Source: CAIWHR01 sp963724975
GTDB lineage: Bacteria; Pseudomonadota; Gammaproteobacteria; Burkholderiales; Casimicrobiaceae
Length of the DNA stretch: 64,000 nucleotides
Reading direction: 5' to 3'
NCBI GenBank assembly: GCA_963724975.1
Contig: CAVRXB010000008.1
Span: 469,035 to 533,034 of the forward strand
The notes beneath the pieces were generated by a model. It was given only the letters and a program-made list of their open reading frames with translations. It had not been told where the DNA came from and did no database searches. The first letter of the stretch is position 1, and each line of letters begins with the position of its first letter. A program made the translations under genes and the position numbers. Of this stretch, positions 1-9,071 are shown piece by piece.

Positions 1-165
1 AAGGCGGCCCGTGCTGCGGGTTCGCGGGTGGCGATGCGCAAAAGCGCGCCGGGAGAAGGGCGCGTCGCGCGCGATCCCGCGTCACCGCAGAGCGCCATCG
101 CCGACCCGATGCTGCGGCTGCGACGGCTGCGACCTCGCGTCGCGGCCGTGAGCGCCGGAATTTAA
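1..165 (+). CDS. possible 3' end of an upstream gene (partial)
   Basis: Frame +1 is open from the left edge to a TAA at 163-165 and encodes about 54 Arg/Ala-rich residues. It could be the tail of a gene that starts outside the window, but it has no recognisable motif, and open frames are common by chance at this GC content. The stretch from 166 to 360, before the histidine kinase gene, holds no other gene that I can support and presumably carries its promoter. Confidence 0.2.
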   Translation, partial: KAARAAGSRVAMRKSAPGEGRVARDPASPQSAIADPMLRLRRLRPRVAAVSAGI

Positions 166-360
166 CGGGTCCCGCACCATGGAGTCGCAGCGCACAATTG
201 TCGAGCCGGCACCCGAGCGCAGAAAATACGCCGAACGCAAATCCTTCCGGACCGCGCCCGCGGAAACGAAAGGAAAGCGTTGGCTTCGCCTGACGGCTGG
301 TTTATTGTGGGCGCCGGGCATCGACGCGCCGGCCGGCCATTACAGAAACGAGCAGAAGCG

Positions 361-2121
361 ATGACGTCGCAAGAAGCGTCTAGGGGAACGGCGAGGACGC
401 TCGAGGAAGAGCTCCTGCGTACGCTTGCTCGCCAGACGCGCCGCGTTCCGATCCCGGTGTTTCTCGCGGCGGTCATGATTGCGGCACTCGCTGCGCAGAA
501 ATTGCCTGTTGCTGCCTGGGGCGGCTGGCTTTTGATGGTCGCCGTCGTCCTCGTCGTGCGGCGAACGCTGCTCTGGCGGCTGCCGCGGATGGAGGGCTAC
601 TCGGATCAGGAGAAGCTTCGCATCGCGATCCTGCTCAACGTCGGGATGGGCGTCGTCTATGGCCTGTCGCTGCTGTTCTTCCCGTTTCTGCCCGAGTTCG
701 AGCGCGCGATCCAGTCGATGATCCTGGTTGGCCTTTGTGCGGGCGCCGTCGCCACGAACGTCGGCTACATGCCCGTGCTGCTCGGCTTTCTGATCCCCAC
801 CATCGTGCCGCTGATTCTGCTCTGGGCTACGAGCCCGGGGGTCGCGGAGCCCGGTTGGGTCGAGCGGTCCACCGCGGTGCTGATCGCACTCTGCAGTGCG
901 ATTTTGATCCCGCTCGGCCGCGATGCGTTCCGGCTGTTCCGCGAATCATTCGAGATGCGGATGGAGCAAGCGGCGCTCAACCGCAAGCTGCAGGCGGCGC
1001 TCGAACAGGCAGAGGAGGCGAACCGGGCAAAAACACGCTTCCTCGCCGCGGCAAGCCATGACCTGCGGCAGCCGATCCATACGCTGAGCCTGTTCGGCGC
1101 GGCGCTCGCGATGTGCAACCTCGACGCCCGTACCCGCGAGATCTCGCAGAACATCAACGTCGCCTTGCAGGGGATGGCGTCGCAGTTCGACGCGCTGCTC
1201 GATATTTCGAAGCTCGACGCCGGTGTGGTCCGCATCAACTCCGCCCCGCTCGAACCGCGCCGCCTGGTCGAGCGCCTCGTGCGCGAGTTCGAGCCGGTCG
1301 CCCGCGCCAAGGGGCTCGAGATGCCGACGTCATGCACGTTCGACGGCGTCGTCGACACCGATCGGCTGCTGCTCGAACGCATCGTGCGCAATCTCGTCGA
1401 CAACGCGATCAAATACACGGACGCGGGCAGTCTTCGGGTCGACCTCTCGGCCGCAGGCGACGACGTCGTCATCGCGGTCGCCGACACCGGGCGCGGCATT
1501 CCGCCGGCGGAGCACGCGCGCGTGTTCGAGGAGTTCTACCAGCTCGACAATCCCGAGCGCGACCGCACGCGCGGATTCGGGCTTGGCCTGTCCATCGTGA
1601 AGCGCCTTGCCGATCTTCTCGGCATCCGGCTCGAATTGGAATCGGCGCCCGGCAAGGGAACGACGTTTCGGCTTCATCTCGTGCGTATGGCAGGAGACGC
1701 GCTCGCGCTCGCGCGTCCGCTGGTGGACGCGACTCGCATCAAGGGGCTGCACGTGCTGGTCGTCGACGACGAAAGGCAGGTCCGTCTCGGCATGCAAACG
1801 CTGCTCGAGGGAATGGGATGCCGCGTGACGCTGGTCGATGAGACGCCGCACGCCGTAACCGCGGCGCGCGCCGACCGTCCCGACATCGTCGTCGCGGATT
1901 TTCGCCTGCGCGGCGACGACAACGGAATCGCCACGGTGCGTGCCCTGCGGCAGATCTATTCCGAGTTGCCGGCAATCCTGTTGTCAGGCGACACGGCGCC
2001 CGACCGGCTGCGCGAAGCGGAGGCGGCGGGCATCATGCTGTTGCACAAGCCGGTGGCTGTCGCCGATCTTGCCCAGGCAATCGCCAGCGCGCGCGAGCCT
2101 CTCACGGCGTCGGGATCATGA
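361..2121 (+). CDS. hybrid sensor histidine kinase/response regulator, membrane-bound
   Basis: A 586-residue hybrid kinase predicted to sense a signal at the inner membrane and pass phosphate from a histidine to its own receiver domain. Residues 32-185 hold about six hydrophobic segments resembling a membrane sensor, with no separate periplasmic domain. A coiled-coil linker follows (about 195-225), then the H-box SHDLRQP with phospho-acceptor His233. The ATPase domain has N-box NLVDNAIKY (344-352), DTGRGI (375-380) and GFGLGLS. The C-terminal receiver (about 463-578) has the acidic pair DD469-470, phospho-acceptor Asp513 in ADFRL and the conserved Lys in HKP. ATG361 was preferred because it puts the first membrane segment near the N-terminus; the frame is open to 280. 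The stop overlaps the next start by 4 nt. No DNA-binding output domain is present, so its target is unknown. Confidence 0.9.
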   Translation: MTSQEASRGTARTLEEELLRTLARQTRRVPIPVFLAAVMIAALAAQKLPVAAWGGWLLMVAVVLVVRRTLLWRLPRMEGYSDQEKLRIAILLNVGMGVVYGLSLLFFPFLPEFERAIQSMILVGLCAGAVATNVGYMPVLLGFLIPTIVPLILLWATSPGVAEPGWVERSTAVLIALCSAILIPLGRDAFRLFRESFEMRMEQAALNRKLQAALEQAEEANRAKTRFLAAASHDLRQPIHTLSLFGAALAMCNLDARTREISQNINVALQGMASQFDALLDISKLDAGVVRINSAPLEPRRLVERLVREFEPVARAKGLEMPTSCTFDGVVDTDRLLLERIVRNLVDNAIKYTDAGSLRVDLSAAGDDVVIAVADTGRGIPPAEHARVFEEFYQLDNPERDRTRGFGLGLSIVKRLADLLGIRLELESAPGKGTTFRLHLVRMAGDALALARPLVDATRIKGLHVLVVDDERQVRLGMQTLLEGMGCRVTLVDETPHAVTAARADRPDIVVADFRLRGDDNGIATVRALRQIYSELPAILLSGDTAPDRLREAEAAGIMLLHKPVAVADLAQAIASAREPLTASGS

Positions 2122-5100
2122 ACGATCGCCGCCCTTCAGGTGATCGCGACCCGACCGCGTGGATCTCACGCGGATTCGAAGTGCTCGCCGCATCGCGCGA
2201 TTGCGAGCCGGCGACCGACACTATCGATTTCGATGTCGTGATCGTCGGCAGCGGCTATGGCGGCGCGATCGCCGCTGCACGGCTTGCAGGCGCGACGGAC
2301 GAGAAAGACAAGAAAGACGGGAAAGCCCGCAAGATCAACGTCTGCGTGCTGGAACGCGGCCGGGAATACCTCCCCGGAATGTTTCCATCAAGGCTCGCCG
2401 ATCTCGCGGCGCATGTGCGCTTTTCCACCGAAGGCGCGACCTGCGCGCGCGGCGAGCGCGAAGGGCTCTTCGACGTGCGGATCGGTTCGGACGTGAGTGC
2501 TGTGATTGCGAATGGTCTCGGCGGCGGTTCGCTGATCAACGCCGGCGTCATGGCAACGCCGAGTGACGACGTATTCCAGAGGCGCGAGTGGCCAGCGCTC
2601 ATCCGCAATGAATCGACCGAGGAACGAGAGCAGCGTTTCAACAAGGTCCGTGTATTGCTCGGCGCAGCGCTCCCGCGCGACGGCTCCGACCCCGTCGACA
2701 ACACTGTGCGCTTGAATCCCGACAAGATTCCCGCCAAGTATCGGGTACTGGAGCGAATGGCGCCGAAACCACGCAAAGGGTCGGAGCCGTTCAAGGCCGC
2801 CGCGATCACAGTCGCGCTGACCAAGGATCGCGAGTCGTACGCACGGGTAGCATTGAACGAATGCCTGCGCTGCGGCGATTGCGCCACCGGCTGCAACCAC
2901 GGTGCCAAAGATTCGCTCGACGTCAATTTGCTCCGCACGGCCGAACAGGCAGGCGCACAAATCTACACGGGGGCCACCGTGTTGCGGCTGGAACGGCGCG
3001 ATCCGGAAAGCCAAGACTCGAGTTGGATACTCGATGTCGTCCACACCGACCTCAATCTGCGCGCGCGCCAAGGCGGTCCGTTCCGGCTGGTGGCGCGAAA
3101 AGTCATTCTCGCCGCAGGCACCTACGGATCGACAGAAATCCTGCTGCGCTCGCGTAGCGAGTCACTGGTGTTCAGCCGGCACCTGGGGCAGCGATTTTCG
3201 ACCAACGGCGACATGATTGCCGTCGCGTACGACCAGCGCCACGGCCGAAGCAGAACGCGTGTCGAGGTCAACGCGATCGCCGACGAGCGGGATCCTCCGG
3301 AATCGCGCAATGTGGGACCGACGATCACCGGCATCATCGACCTGCGCGACGACAGGGACAGGGTCGTCATCGAGGAAATTGACAAGGACAAGGTCGTCAT
3401 CGAGGAAATCGACAAGGACAAGATCGTCATCGAGGAAATGGCGATTCCTGGACCGCTGCGGCGCGTGTTCGAAGAGGTTGTCACGACAGGGAATGTCCTG
3501 CGCAGCCTCGCGCGCATCGACGACAGCCCACACAGTCCGAAGGACCCCGACCACGATCCCTGCGCCGTCGAGCGTGGCGCGATCAAAAGCTCGTCGGTTT
3601 TCGCCATCATGGGCAACGACGGCGCAAAAGGCGCGCTCGAGCTCGTCACCGGCGAGGACGGCGACGAAAAAGACGGCGACGGGGCCGTTCGGGTGCGCTG
3701 GCCCGAGGCACGCGATCACGCGATCTTTCAACAGGGCATCAAGACGCTGCAGGCGCTTGGCAAAGCATCGCGTATCGACGGCGAAGTGCAGTCGAACCCC
3801 ATCTGGCAGCTGCTGCCCGAGGAGTTGCAATTTCTCTTCGATGACAGGCGGGGAGCCCTTCTGACCGTGCATCCGCTTGGCGGCTGCCCGATGGGCGACG
3901 CTGCCGGTCCGGTGCTGGACAAGCGTCCAGAGCCGGATAAGTCCGCGGGAGTTGAGTCACCCCCGCCGACGAACGAGGCGCCCAATGAGAATTTGCTCAC
4001 GCAAGGTGTCGTCAATCATCTGGGACAGGTGTTCGATGGCGCGCAACCGCCGGCGACCTCGATGGTATTTCGCACGCTGGTGGTGCTGGACGGCTCCATC
4101 GTGCCGACCTCGCTCGGCATCAATCCATCGCTCACGATCGCTTCGCTTGCGCTGCGGGCGATCGAGCTGCTGCGCAAGAACGAATGGCAATGGAACGCGC
4201 CGGCCGACGCGAAGCCCGCGCCCAGCGTGCGCCTGATGTTCCAAACGATGCCCGAGCCGCCGAAGCCGGCCGCGACGGAGGTGGAGATCATCGAGCGCAT
4301 GTCCGGTGACGCTCCGTTGCCTGCAAAGAGCGGCGGGAAGAGGCTCGCGCGTGTCGAGCTGACACTGCGATTCAAGCCGGCGTCGCTCGCATCGCTCTTC
4401 CTGCCGACGGACGATAAGGAGCCCCCGAAACCGGATGCGACCGCGGACGCCAAGGCGCGCGCGGAAGGCAAGGTGCCGATGCAGCGTCCGCTCCGCGTCG
4501 ATTCTGATAACAGCCGATTGCGCCTGTTCGACGCTAAGGAGTGGAACGATTGGCGCAGGAACGCCCGTAGCGACAGCGATCTCGACGAAATCGTCCGTTT
4601 CGTAGCGCCGTTGTCCGGAACCCTTACGTTCATGCAGCGCGAAGCCTCCACGTATCCCGAGCGGCGGTGCCGGGCGCTGCGCGCCTGGATCCCGAATCGC
4701 GGTTTGCGCGACACGTGGCAGGCAGTGGCGAGCCTCATCAAGGACTGGTTGTCAGGCACTCCGCCCCCACCGCTGCCCCCGCCGCGCGAAGGCGAGAAGT
4801 TATCGGTTTGGAAGCGCCTGCCGTTCATTGGCCCTCTTTTTCGGCGACTGTCCACGCGCATTCAGCAGCTTTACGCGCTTGCGTCGCACGCAGGCGAGGT
4901 GCGTCTGTTCGACTACGATCTCAAGATCGGCAAGCCGGACGACTCGAAGCAAACGGCGGAAGACGTGTTCCAAGACTTCGGTGACGAGCGCGCGATCCGC
5001 GGCCGCAAGCGCCTGACCTACAGCCGGCGCTGCAATCCATGGCGCCAGATGGCTCGGATGTCGCTCGACGCGTTTCCTGGCCTGGACGCCGACTCCGGAG

Positions 5101-6473
5101 CCTTCCTCGACCTCGACCTCACCTATCTCACGCAGGAAGGCGTGCCGCTGCTTCGGGTCGTCAAGCAAGAGGACCAGGTGGCGGCGATCGCCGATCTTGG
5201 ATCGCTCGCCGGCTATTTCCTGCGGCTTCTGCTGTCGATTCACGTGTGGAGCTTTCGCAAGCCCGATCCGGCTGACCCGGGAGAACCGCAACGCCTTCCC
5301 GGCAAGATCAAAGGTCTCGATGGTCCGGAGATCAGCGAGTTCGTCGTTGCGAACTTGCCGGACGGAAGGCCGGTCCGGGCGCGGCTTACCCGCTATCCGC
5401 GGCGCACATCAAAACGGCCGCCTCTGCTGATGATTCCGGGATACAGCGCCAGTGGCACGACGTTCGCGCACCCGGTGCTCGATCCACACGCAGCCGGGTA
5501 TTTCTGGGAGCGCGGCCGCGACGTCTGGATCCTCGACATGCGCACGAGCTGTGGCATGCCGACGGCGCGCCTGCCGTGGACGTTCGAGGAAGCGGCGCTC
5601 GCGGACATTCCGAAGGCGATCGATTTCATCTGGCATGCGACGGAAAAGCAGCGCCATGACGCGAACCCGGATCGGGAGCCGGTGAAAATTGACGTGCTGG
5701 CGCACTGCATGGGCTCGGTGATGTTCAGCATGGCGCTGCTTGCGCCGCCGGAAGCGGGTGACCCGTACTTCCGCGAGCGCGAAGCGTTGCCGGCGCGCGT
5801 CGGCAAGGTTGTGCTGTCGCAGATCGGTCCCGTCGTCGTGTTCACGCCGGACAACGTCTTTCGCGCGTACCTGATGAGCTATCTGCGCAACTTCCTGCCG
5901 CTTGCCAATTATGAATTCCGGATCGGGCCGGCGCCCTCGCTCACCGACCAGCTGATCGACCGGTTTCTGGCGGCGATGCCGTACCCCGAAAACGAATTCG
6001 CCATCGAAAACCCCTGGTGGCCGTTTTGCAAGCGGACGCCGTGGGTTGGCTCGCGCCATCGGATGGACGCGCTGTACGGTCGCGACTTCAACGTCGATAA
6101 CGTGAGCGGCCGCGTGCTCGATGCGATCGACGATCTGTTCGGCCCGTTGTCCACGGATACGGTATCGCAGGCAATCCATTTCGCGCGCCTCGGCGTGCTC
6201 ACCAACCGTGCCGGGCGCAACGTCTTCGTCACACGTCGCAACTTGCTCGAGCGCTGGACGCGCGAGCGGCCGACGCTGTCGCTCCATGGCGAGAAAAACG
6301 GACTCTACGACATCTCGACGCTTGCCCGCATGACGAAGCTGTTCAAGACGGAGCTCGAGCTCTCGTACGAGACTCTGCCGCTGCACGACATGGGCCACCA
6401 GGACTGTCTCATCGGCAAGCGGGCGCGCGAGGTCTTTGTCGCCATCGAAGAGTTTCTCGATCGCGGGGAATGA
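2118..6473 (+). CDS. GMC-type oxidoreductase fused to alpha/beta hydrolase
   Basis: A very large fusion of 1451 residues. The N-terminal half resembles cholesterol-oxidase-like GMC flavoenzymes: dinucleotide motif VIVGSGYGGA at 41-50, a cysteine cluster CLRCGDCATGC near 249-259, and an HPLGGCPMGD motif near 585. The middle (about 700-1080) is charged and proline-rich with no recognised domain. The C-terminal third is an alpha/beta hydrolase: oxyanion-region PGYSASG near 1105, nucleophile elbow AHCMG with Cys1197 where most lipases have Ser, and a C-terminal GHQD that can supply the catalytic His. A Cys in the elbow is usual in PhaC-type synthases and rare in esterases. A steroid or lipid substrate is suggested by family only. 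The gene is coupled by ATGA overlaps to the kinase upstream and the phosphoesterase downstream. Three tandem 10-residue repeats lie at about 412-441. Confidence 0.85.
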   Translation: MNDRRPSGDRDPTAWISRGFEVLAASRDCEPATDTIDFDVVIVGSGYGGAIAAARLAGATDEKDKKDGKARKINVCVLERGREYLPGMFPSRLADLAAHVRFSTEGATCARGEREGLFDVRIGSDVSAVIANGLGGGSLINAGVMATPSDDVFQRREWPALIRNESTEEREQRFNKVRVLLGAALPRDGSDPVDNTVRLNPDKIPAKYRVLERMAPKPRKGSEPFKAAAITVALTKDRESYARVALNECLRCGDCATGCNHGAKDSLDVNLLRTAEQAGAQIYTGATVLRLERRDPESQDSSWILDVVHTDLNLRARQGGPFRLVARKVILAAGTYGSTEILLRSRSESLVFSRHLGQRFSTNGDMIAVAYDQRHGRSRTRVEVNAIADERDPPESRNVGPTITGIIDLRDDRDRVVIEEIDKDKVVIEEIDKDKIVIEEMAIPGPLRRVFEEVVTTGNVLRSLARIDDSPHSPKDPDHDPCAVERGAIKSSSVFAIMGNDGAKGALELVTGEDGDEKDGDGAVRVRWPEARDHAIFQQGIKTLQALGKASRIDGEVQSNPIWQLLPEELQFLFDDRRGALLTVHPLGGCPMGDAAGPVLDKRPEPDKSAGVESPPPTNEAPNENLLTQGVVNHLGQVFDGAQPPATSMVFRTLVVLDGSIVPTSLGINPSLTIASLALRAIELLRKNEWQWNAPADAKPAPSVRLMFQTMPEPPKPAATEVEIIERMSGDAPLPAKSGGKRLARVELTLRFKPASLASLFLPTDDKEPPKPDATADAKARAEGKVPMQRPLRVDSDNSRLRLFDAKEWNDWRRNARSDSDLDEIVRFVAPLSGTLTFMQREASTYPERRCRALRAWIPNRGLRDTWQAVASLIKDWLSGTPPPPLPPPREGEKLSVWKRLPFIGPLFRRLSTRIQQLYALASHAGEVRLFDYDLKIGKPDDSKQTAEDVFQDFGDERAIRGRKRLTYSRRCNPWRQMARMSLDAFPGLDADSGAFLDLDLTYLTQEGVPLLRVVKQEDQVAAIADLGSLAGYFLRLLLSIHVWSFRKPDPADPGEPQRLPGKIKGLDGPEISEFVVANLPDGRPVRARLTRYPRRTSKRPPLLMIPGYSASGTTFAHPVLDPHAAGYFWERGRDVWILDMRTSCGMPTARLPWTFEEAALADIPKAIDFIWHATEKQRHDANPDREPVKIDVLAHCMGSVMFSMALLAPPEAGDPYFREREALPARVGKVVLSQIGPVVVFTPDNVFRAYLMSYLRNFLPLANYEFRIGPAPSLTDQLIDRFLAAMPYPENEFAIENPWWPFCKRTPWVGSRHRMDALYGRDFNVDNVSGRVLDAIDDLFGPLSTDTVSQAIHFARLGVLTNRAGRNVFVTRRNLLERWTRERPTLSLHGEKNGLYDISTLARMTKLFKTELELSYETLPLHDMGHQDCLIGKRAREVFVAIEEFLDRGE
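3351..3440 (+). repeat. three 30-nt tandem repeats inside the GMC gene
   Basis: Three head-to-tail copies of a 30-nt unit (3351-3380, 3381-3410, 3411-3440). They differ at a few positions and keep the reading frame, encoding three versions of a decapeptide close to DKDKVVIEEI. The block lies between the FAD-binding half and the substrate-binding part of the oxidoreductase domain and probably forms an acidic surface insertion. Confidence 0.95.
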
Positions 6474-8332
6474 GGATGAAAACAACGGACCCGAATTCCG
6501 ACAACAGCGTAAAATTTTTTGCCGAAATCTGCTGGCTCGGGCCGATTATCGGTGTGTCGGCGCTGCGCGACGGCATGCCCAAAGTTCGCACTGCCGGCGC
6601 CGAGAATCCTGCACTCGGGAAGTGTTTCGGCGCTGCACTCGTTCCGGTCAAGACCAAAGGGCTTAAATTCCGTGGCGATGTCGCGCAGTCGACCGAAATA
6701 AAATCGGACCAGTATGGCTGGTTCCATATCGACGCGCGCGCGAGCTTGTGGGACGGCGTCGAGGGCGTGCTGGTCATCCTGCTCTATAACCAGTCGAGCA
6801 AGCTCGAGTATTACACCTACGAGGACTACAAACCAGAACCCGCGGACAAGGCACGTTCAGCGGCCATCGCGCTCTCGCGCGCCCACTCGTTCGCGCAGAT
6901 TCTTAAGCCGATGCCGGACGAGCTCAAGTCGCAGATCGAGGGGGCGATCGCGGAGGCAGTCAAGGAATTGCTGAAGCGCAGTGCGGAAGATCTGCGCGAT
7001 GGACTCGTCAAATTGCCGCCCCCTGAACGGGCAAAGTTCGAGTGCGGTACCGATGCGGGGACGATGGTGGCTACGCCTCCGAAGGAGTCCGAGCTCGTGA
7101 TCGCGGTCGCGAGCTGCCAGTACCCGACGGCGATGCTGGAAGGCGTGATCGGCGGCGCGGCTTATGAGCGTCTTGCGGCGCGTCTGTCCGCCGATAAACC
7201 GCACCCCCCGCAATGCCTGGTGCTCTGCGGTGACCAGATCTACGTCGACGGGACAGCCGGGTTCTTCGATCCGACGTCGCAATTCGATCGCTTTGTTCGA
7301 CCCTATGAGATCCTGTTCCGGATGAAAGCGGTGCGCGAAGTACGGCGGCAGCTCCCTGCCTTCGCGATGATGGACGATCACGAGATCCAGGACAACTGGG
7401 AACCGCGCATCGACGACACCAGGATCGATCCGGTGATGGTCAACGGCCGGCGTTCGTATCTTACTTTTCAGCGTCGGGCCGGACCCGACCAGCAGCCGCC
7501 GGTGGACGATTCGCGGTGTCCGCTGTGGTACCCGTTTCAGGTCAATGGCTTTCCGCTGTTCATGGCGGATACCAGGACCGAACGCACGCCGCGCATCGCG
7601 CGAACGGGAAAGACGAAGCGAAGCATCGTTACGAAAGACACCGACCATCGAGTGCGTGAGATCGAAAATGCCCGCATCATGAGCATGGGACAGATGAAGT
7701 ATTTGCTCGACTGGCTTCGGCGGCAACCTCCGGACACCCCGAAAATCATTGCGTCACCGGCGATCCTGCTCCCCCGGCATGCCCGCGCCGTGACGCCGAT
7801 GGAGGCGATCAGCGTTCGCGCGCTGCACTCCGATGGCTGGGACGGCTACCCCCGCTCGCTGTACGAAATATTGGCGCACATCGCGCGCGAGCAGATTCCC
7901 AATGTCGTGTTCGTGTCCGGCGACGAGCACTTGTCGTGCGTCGCCCGCATCGTGCTGAAGGCGCCGGACCGTGATCCGGTTGTCGTCCACTCGGTGCATT
8001 GCTCGCCGTTGTTCGCGCCGTTTCCATTCGCGAATTCGCTGCGTGCGGATCTCATGGCCGATGAAGAGTTCCACTTCCCTACGAGCGAGGATCGCGGAAG
8101 GGTGACGTCTAACGTGGAGACGGAGTTTGCCCCGCTAGGCGATGAAAAATTGAGCGACGATCAGAAAAGGGTGGTGACGTGCAGCGTGGAGACGAAGTTT
8201 GCCCCGCCGGGCGATGGCTTCACGCTGCTGCGGTTCTTCTACAATCGCGGCGGCTGGATGATGCACTGCGAATTCGATCGCGCCCACGTGAAGGACGACG
8301 CAGCGAAAGTCATCGAGCGCAAGCTCGCGTGA
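6470..8332 (+). CDS. PhoD-like metallophosphoesterase
   Basis: A 620-residue protein whose central part matches the PhoD/alkaline phosphatase D metallophosphoesterase fold: ASCQYP near 217, LCGDQIYVD near 252-260, MMDDHEIQDNW near 300-310, and a C-terminal VSGDEHLS near 482. These are the usual ligand motifs of PhoD-like enzymes. The first 200 residues are not recognised. No signal peptide is visible, unlike secreted PhoD, so a cytoplasmic or surface-associated phosphodiesterase is more likely. The start overlaps the stop of the GMC fusion as ATGA, which implies translational coupling and a shared pathway; hydrolysis of a phospholipid- or phosphate-ester substrate is inference. A partial 24-codon duplication lies near the C-terminus. 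Confidence 0.8.
   Translation: MRMKTTDPNSDNSVKFFAEICWLGPIIGVSALRDGMPKVRTAGAENPALGKCFGAALVPVKTKGLKFRGDVAQSTEIKSDQYGWFHIDARASLWDGVEGVLVILLYNQSSKLEYYTYEDYKPEPADKARSAAIALSRAHSFAQILKPMPDELKSQIEGAIAEAVKELLKRSAEDLRDGLVKLPPPERAKFECGTDAGTMVATPPKESELVIAVASCQYPTAMLEGVIGGAAYERLAARLSADKPHPPQCLVLCGDQIYVDGTAGFFDPTSQFDRFVRPYEILFRMKAVREVRRQLPAFAMMDDHEIQDNWEPRIDDTRIDPVMVNGRRSYLTFQRRAGPDQQPPVDDSRCPLWYPFQVNGFPLFMADTRTERTPRIARTGKTKRSIVTKDTDHRVREIENARIMSMGQMKYLLDWLRRQPPDTPKIIASPAILLPRHARAVTPMEAISVRALHSDGWDGYPRSLYEILAHIAREQIPNVVFVSGDEHLSCVARIVLKAPDRDPVVVHSVHCSPLFAPFPFANSLRADLMADEEFHFPTSEDRGRVTSNVETEFAPLGDEKLSDDQKRVVTCSVETKFAPPGDGFTLLRFFYNRGGWMMHCEFDRAHVKDDAAKVIERKLA
8102..8216 (+). repeat. diverged direct duplication inside the PhoD-like gene
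   Basis: Two similar 43-nt stretches (8102-8144 and 8174-8216) lie 72 nt apart, so they are in the same frame. They encode VTSNVETEFAPLGD and VTCSVETKFAPPGD. The pattern fits duplication of a 24-codon segment followed by divergence. Confidence 0.85.
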
Positions 8333-8339
8333 CGCGCGT

Positions 8340-8993
8340 TCAGTCGAGACGGTAGGCGACGCTGAACGGACGTGGGACGTCCTGAAGGTCGGTGACGAGG
8401 CGAGCGCGCAGGAAGGGATTGAGCCCGCGGAACGCCGTACGGATCGCCGTCGCGCCCTCGGACTTGGTCGCCATCCGCCAGTGCGCGCGCCGCGTTGCGG
8501 GACGCGCCCGCACGACAATGCCGAGAGAAAGTTCGGCGAGCTGCGGATCGCGGCTCATGTAGCTGCCGAACGGGGCGACGGTTTCGATGACGAGCGGGAT
8601 GCGCGCCCAGTCGGCGTTGATTTGCGCGGCGAGACTGCACGCTTCGCTTACGAGTTGACGCGCGCGCTCCCGCGGCAGGGGATCGACAACGCGCGCCGAC
8701 GCGATTTCCGCCAGACGCGGATCAACCCGGTACACGCCAGGCAGTTCCGGGCGCGGTTCGAGAAGGCCCGCGGCTACCAGCTCGTCGACGAGCGACAGGC
8801 CCTCGGCGGTATCGATGCCAAAATCGAGAAGCAGCTGACGGGATGTGACACGCGCGCGCTCGGGGGGCATGCCCGCGACTCGGCTTACGATGCGAGCCGC
8901 CGCCGCGCGCAGCTTGAGGGGCTCGACACCGAAATAGTGGAGATGCTTGAGAAGGATGCTGTAATCGTTGTGCGACGATTTGCGGCGTTCCAT
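8340..8993 (-). CDS. hypothetical protein, winged-helix plus degenerate nucleotidyltransferase-like
   Basis: A 217-residue soluble protein. The N-terminal half (about 10-110) is helical and reads like a winged-helix or adapter region. The second half contains PFGSYMSRDPQLAELSLGIVV, which resembles the GS...D-x-D signature of minimal nucleotidyltransferases, but the acidic pair is not preserved (LSLGI where such proteins have a VDLAV-like strand). It may be an inactive nucleotidyltransferase-like regulator; the assignment is tentative. It converges with the PhoD-like gene, leaving 7 nt between stops. A possible promoter lies just upstream at 9007-9034. Confidence 0.5.
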   Translation of the reverse strand: MERRKSSHNDYSILLKHLHYFGVEPLKLRAAAARIVSRVAGMPPERARVTSRQLLLDFGIDTAEGLSLVDELVAAGLLEPRPELPGVYRVDPRLAEIASARVVDPLPRERARQLVSEACSLAAQINADWARIPLVIETVAPFGSYMSRDPQLAELSLGIVVRARPATRRAHWRMATKSEGATAIRTAFRGLNPFLRARLVTDLQDVPRPFSVAYRLD

Positions 8994-9006
8994 GATGGCT
9001 ATGACG

Positions 9007-9034
9007 ATAGCATAAAAACCGACGGGTTTGGCAA
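9007..9034 (-). promoter_or_regulatory. possible sigma70-type promoter for the 8993 gene
   Basis: Read on the minus strand, TTGCCA (complement of 9029-9034) is followed 16 nt later by TGCTAT (complement of 9007-9012) in a locally AT-rich stretch upstream of the start at 8993. A 5-bp dyad, GCTAT/ATAGC, at 8998-9011 overlaps the -10 and could bind a regulator. The evidence is sequence resemblance only. Confidence 0.3.
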
Positions 9035-9071
9035 GAGGCGACTAGCGGCAATGCCCCTGTTGTTGGCGGGG

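Noticed and set aside
82..476. Minus-strand frames in the first 480 bases
   Set aside because: No motif and overlap with the kinase gene start; treated as shadows.
3351..3440. CRISPR-like array
   Set aside because: Copies are directly abutting without spacers and encode an in-frame peptide.
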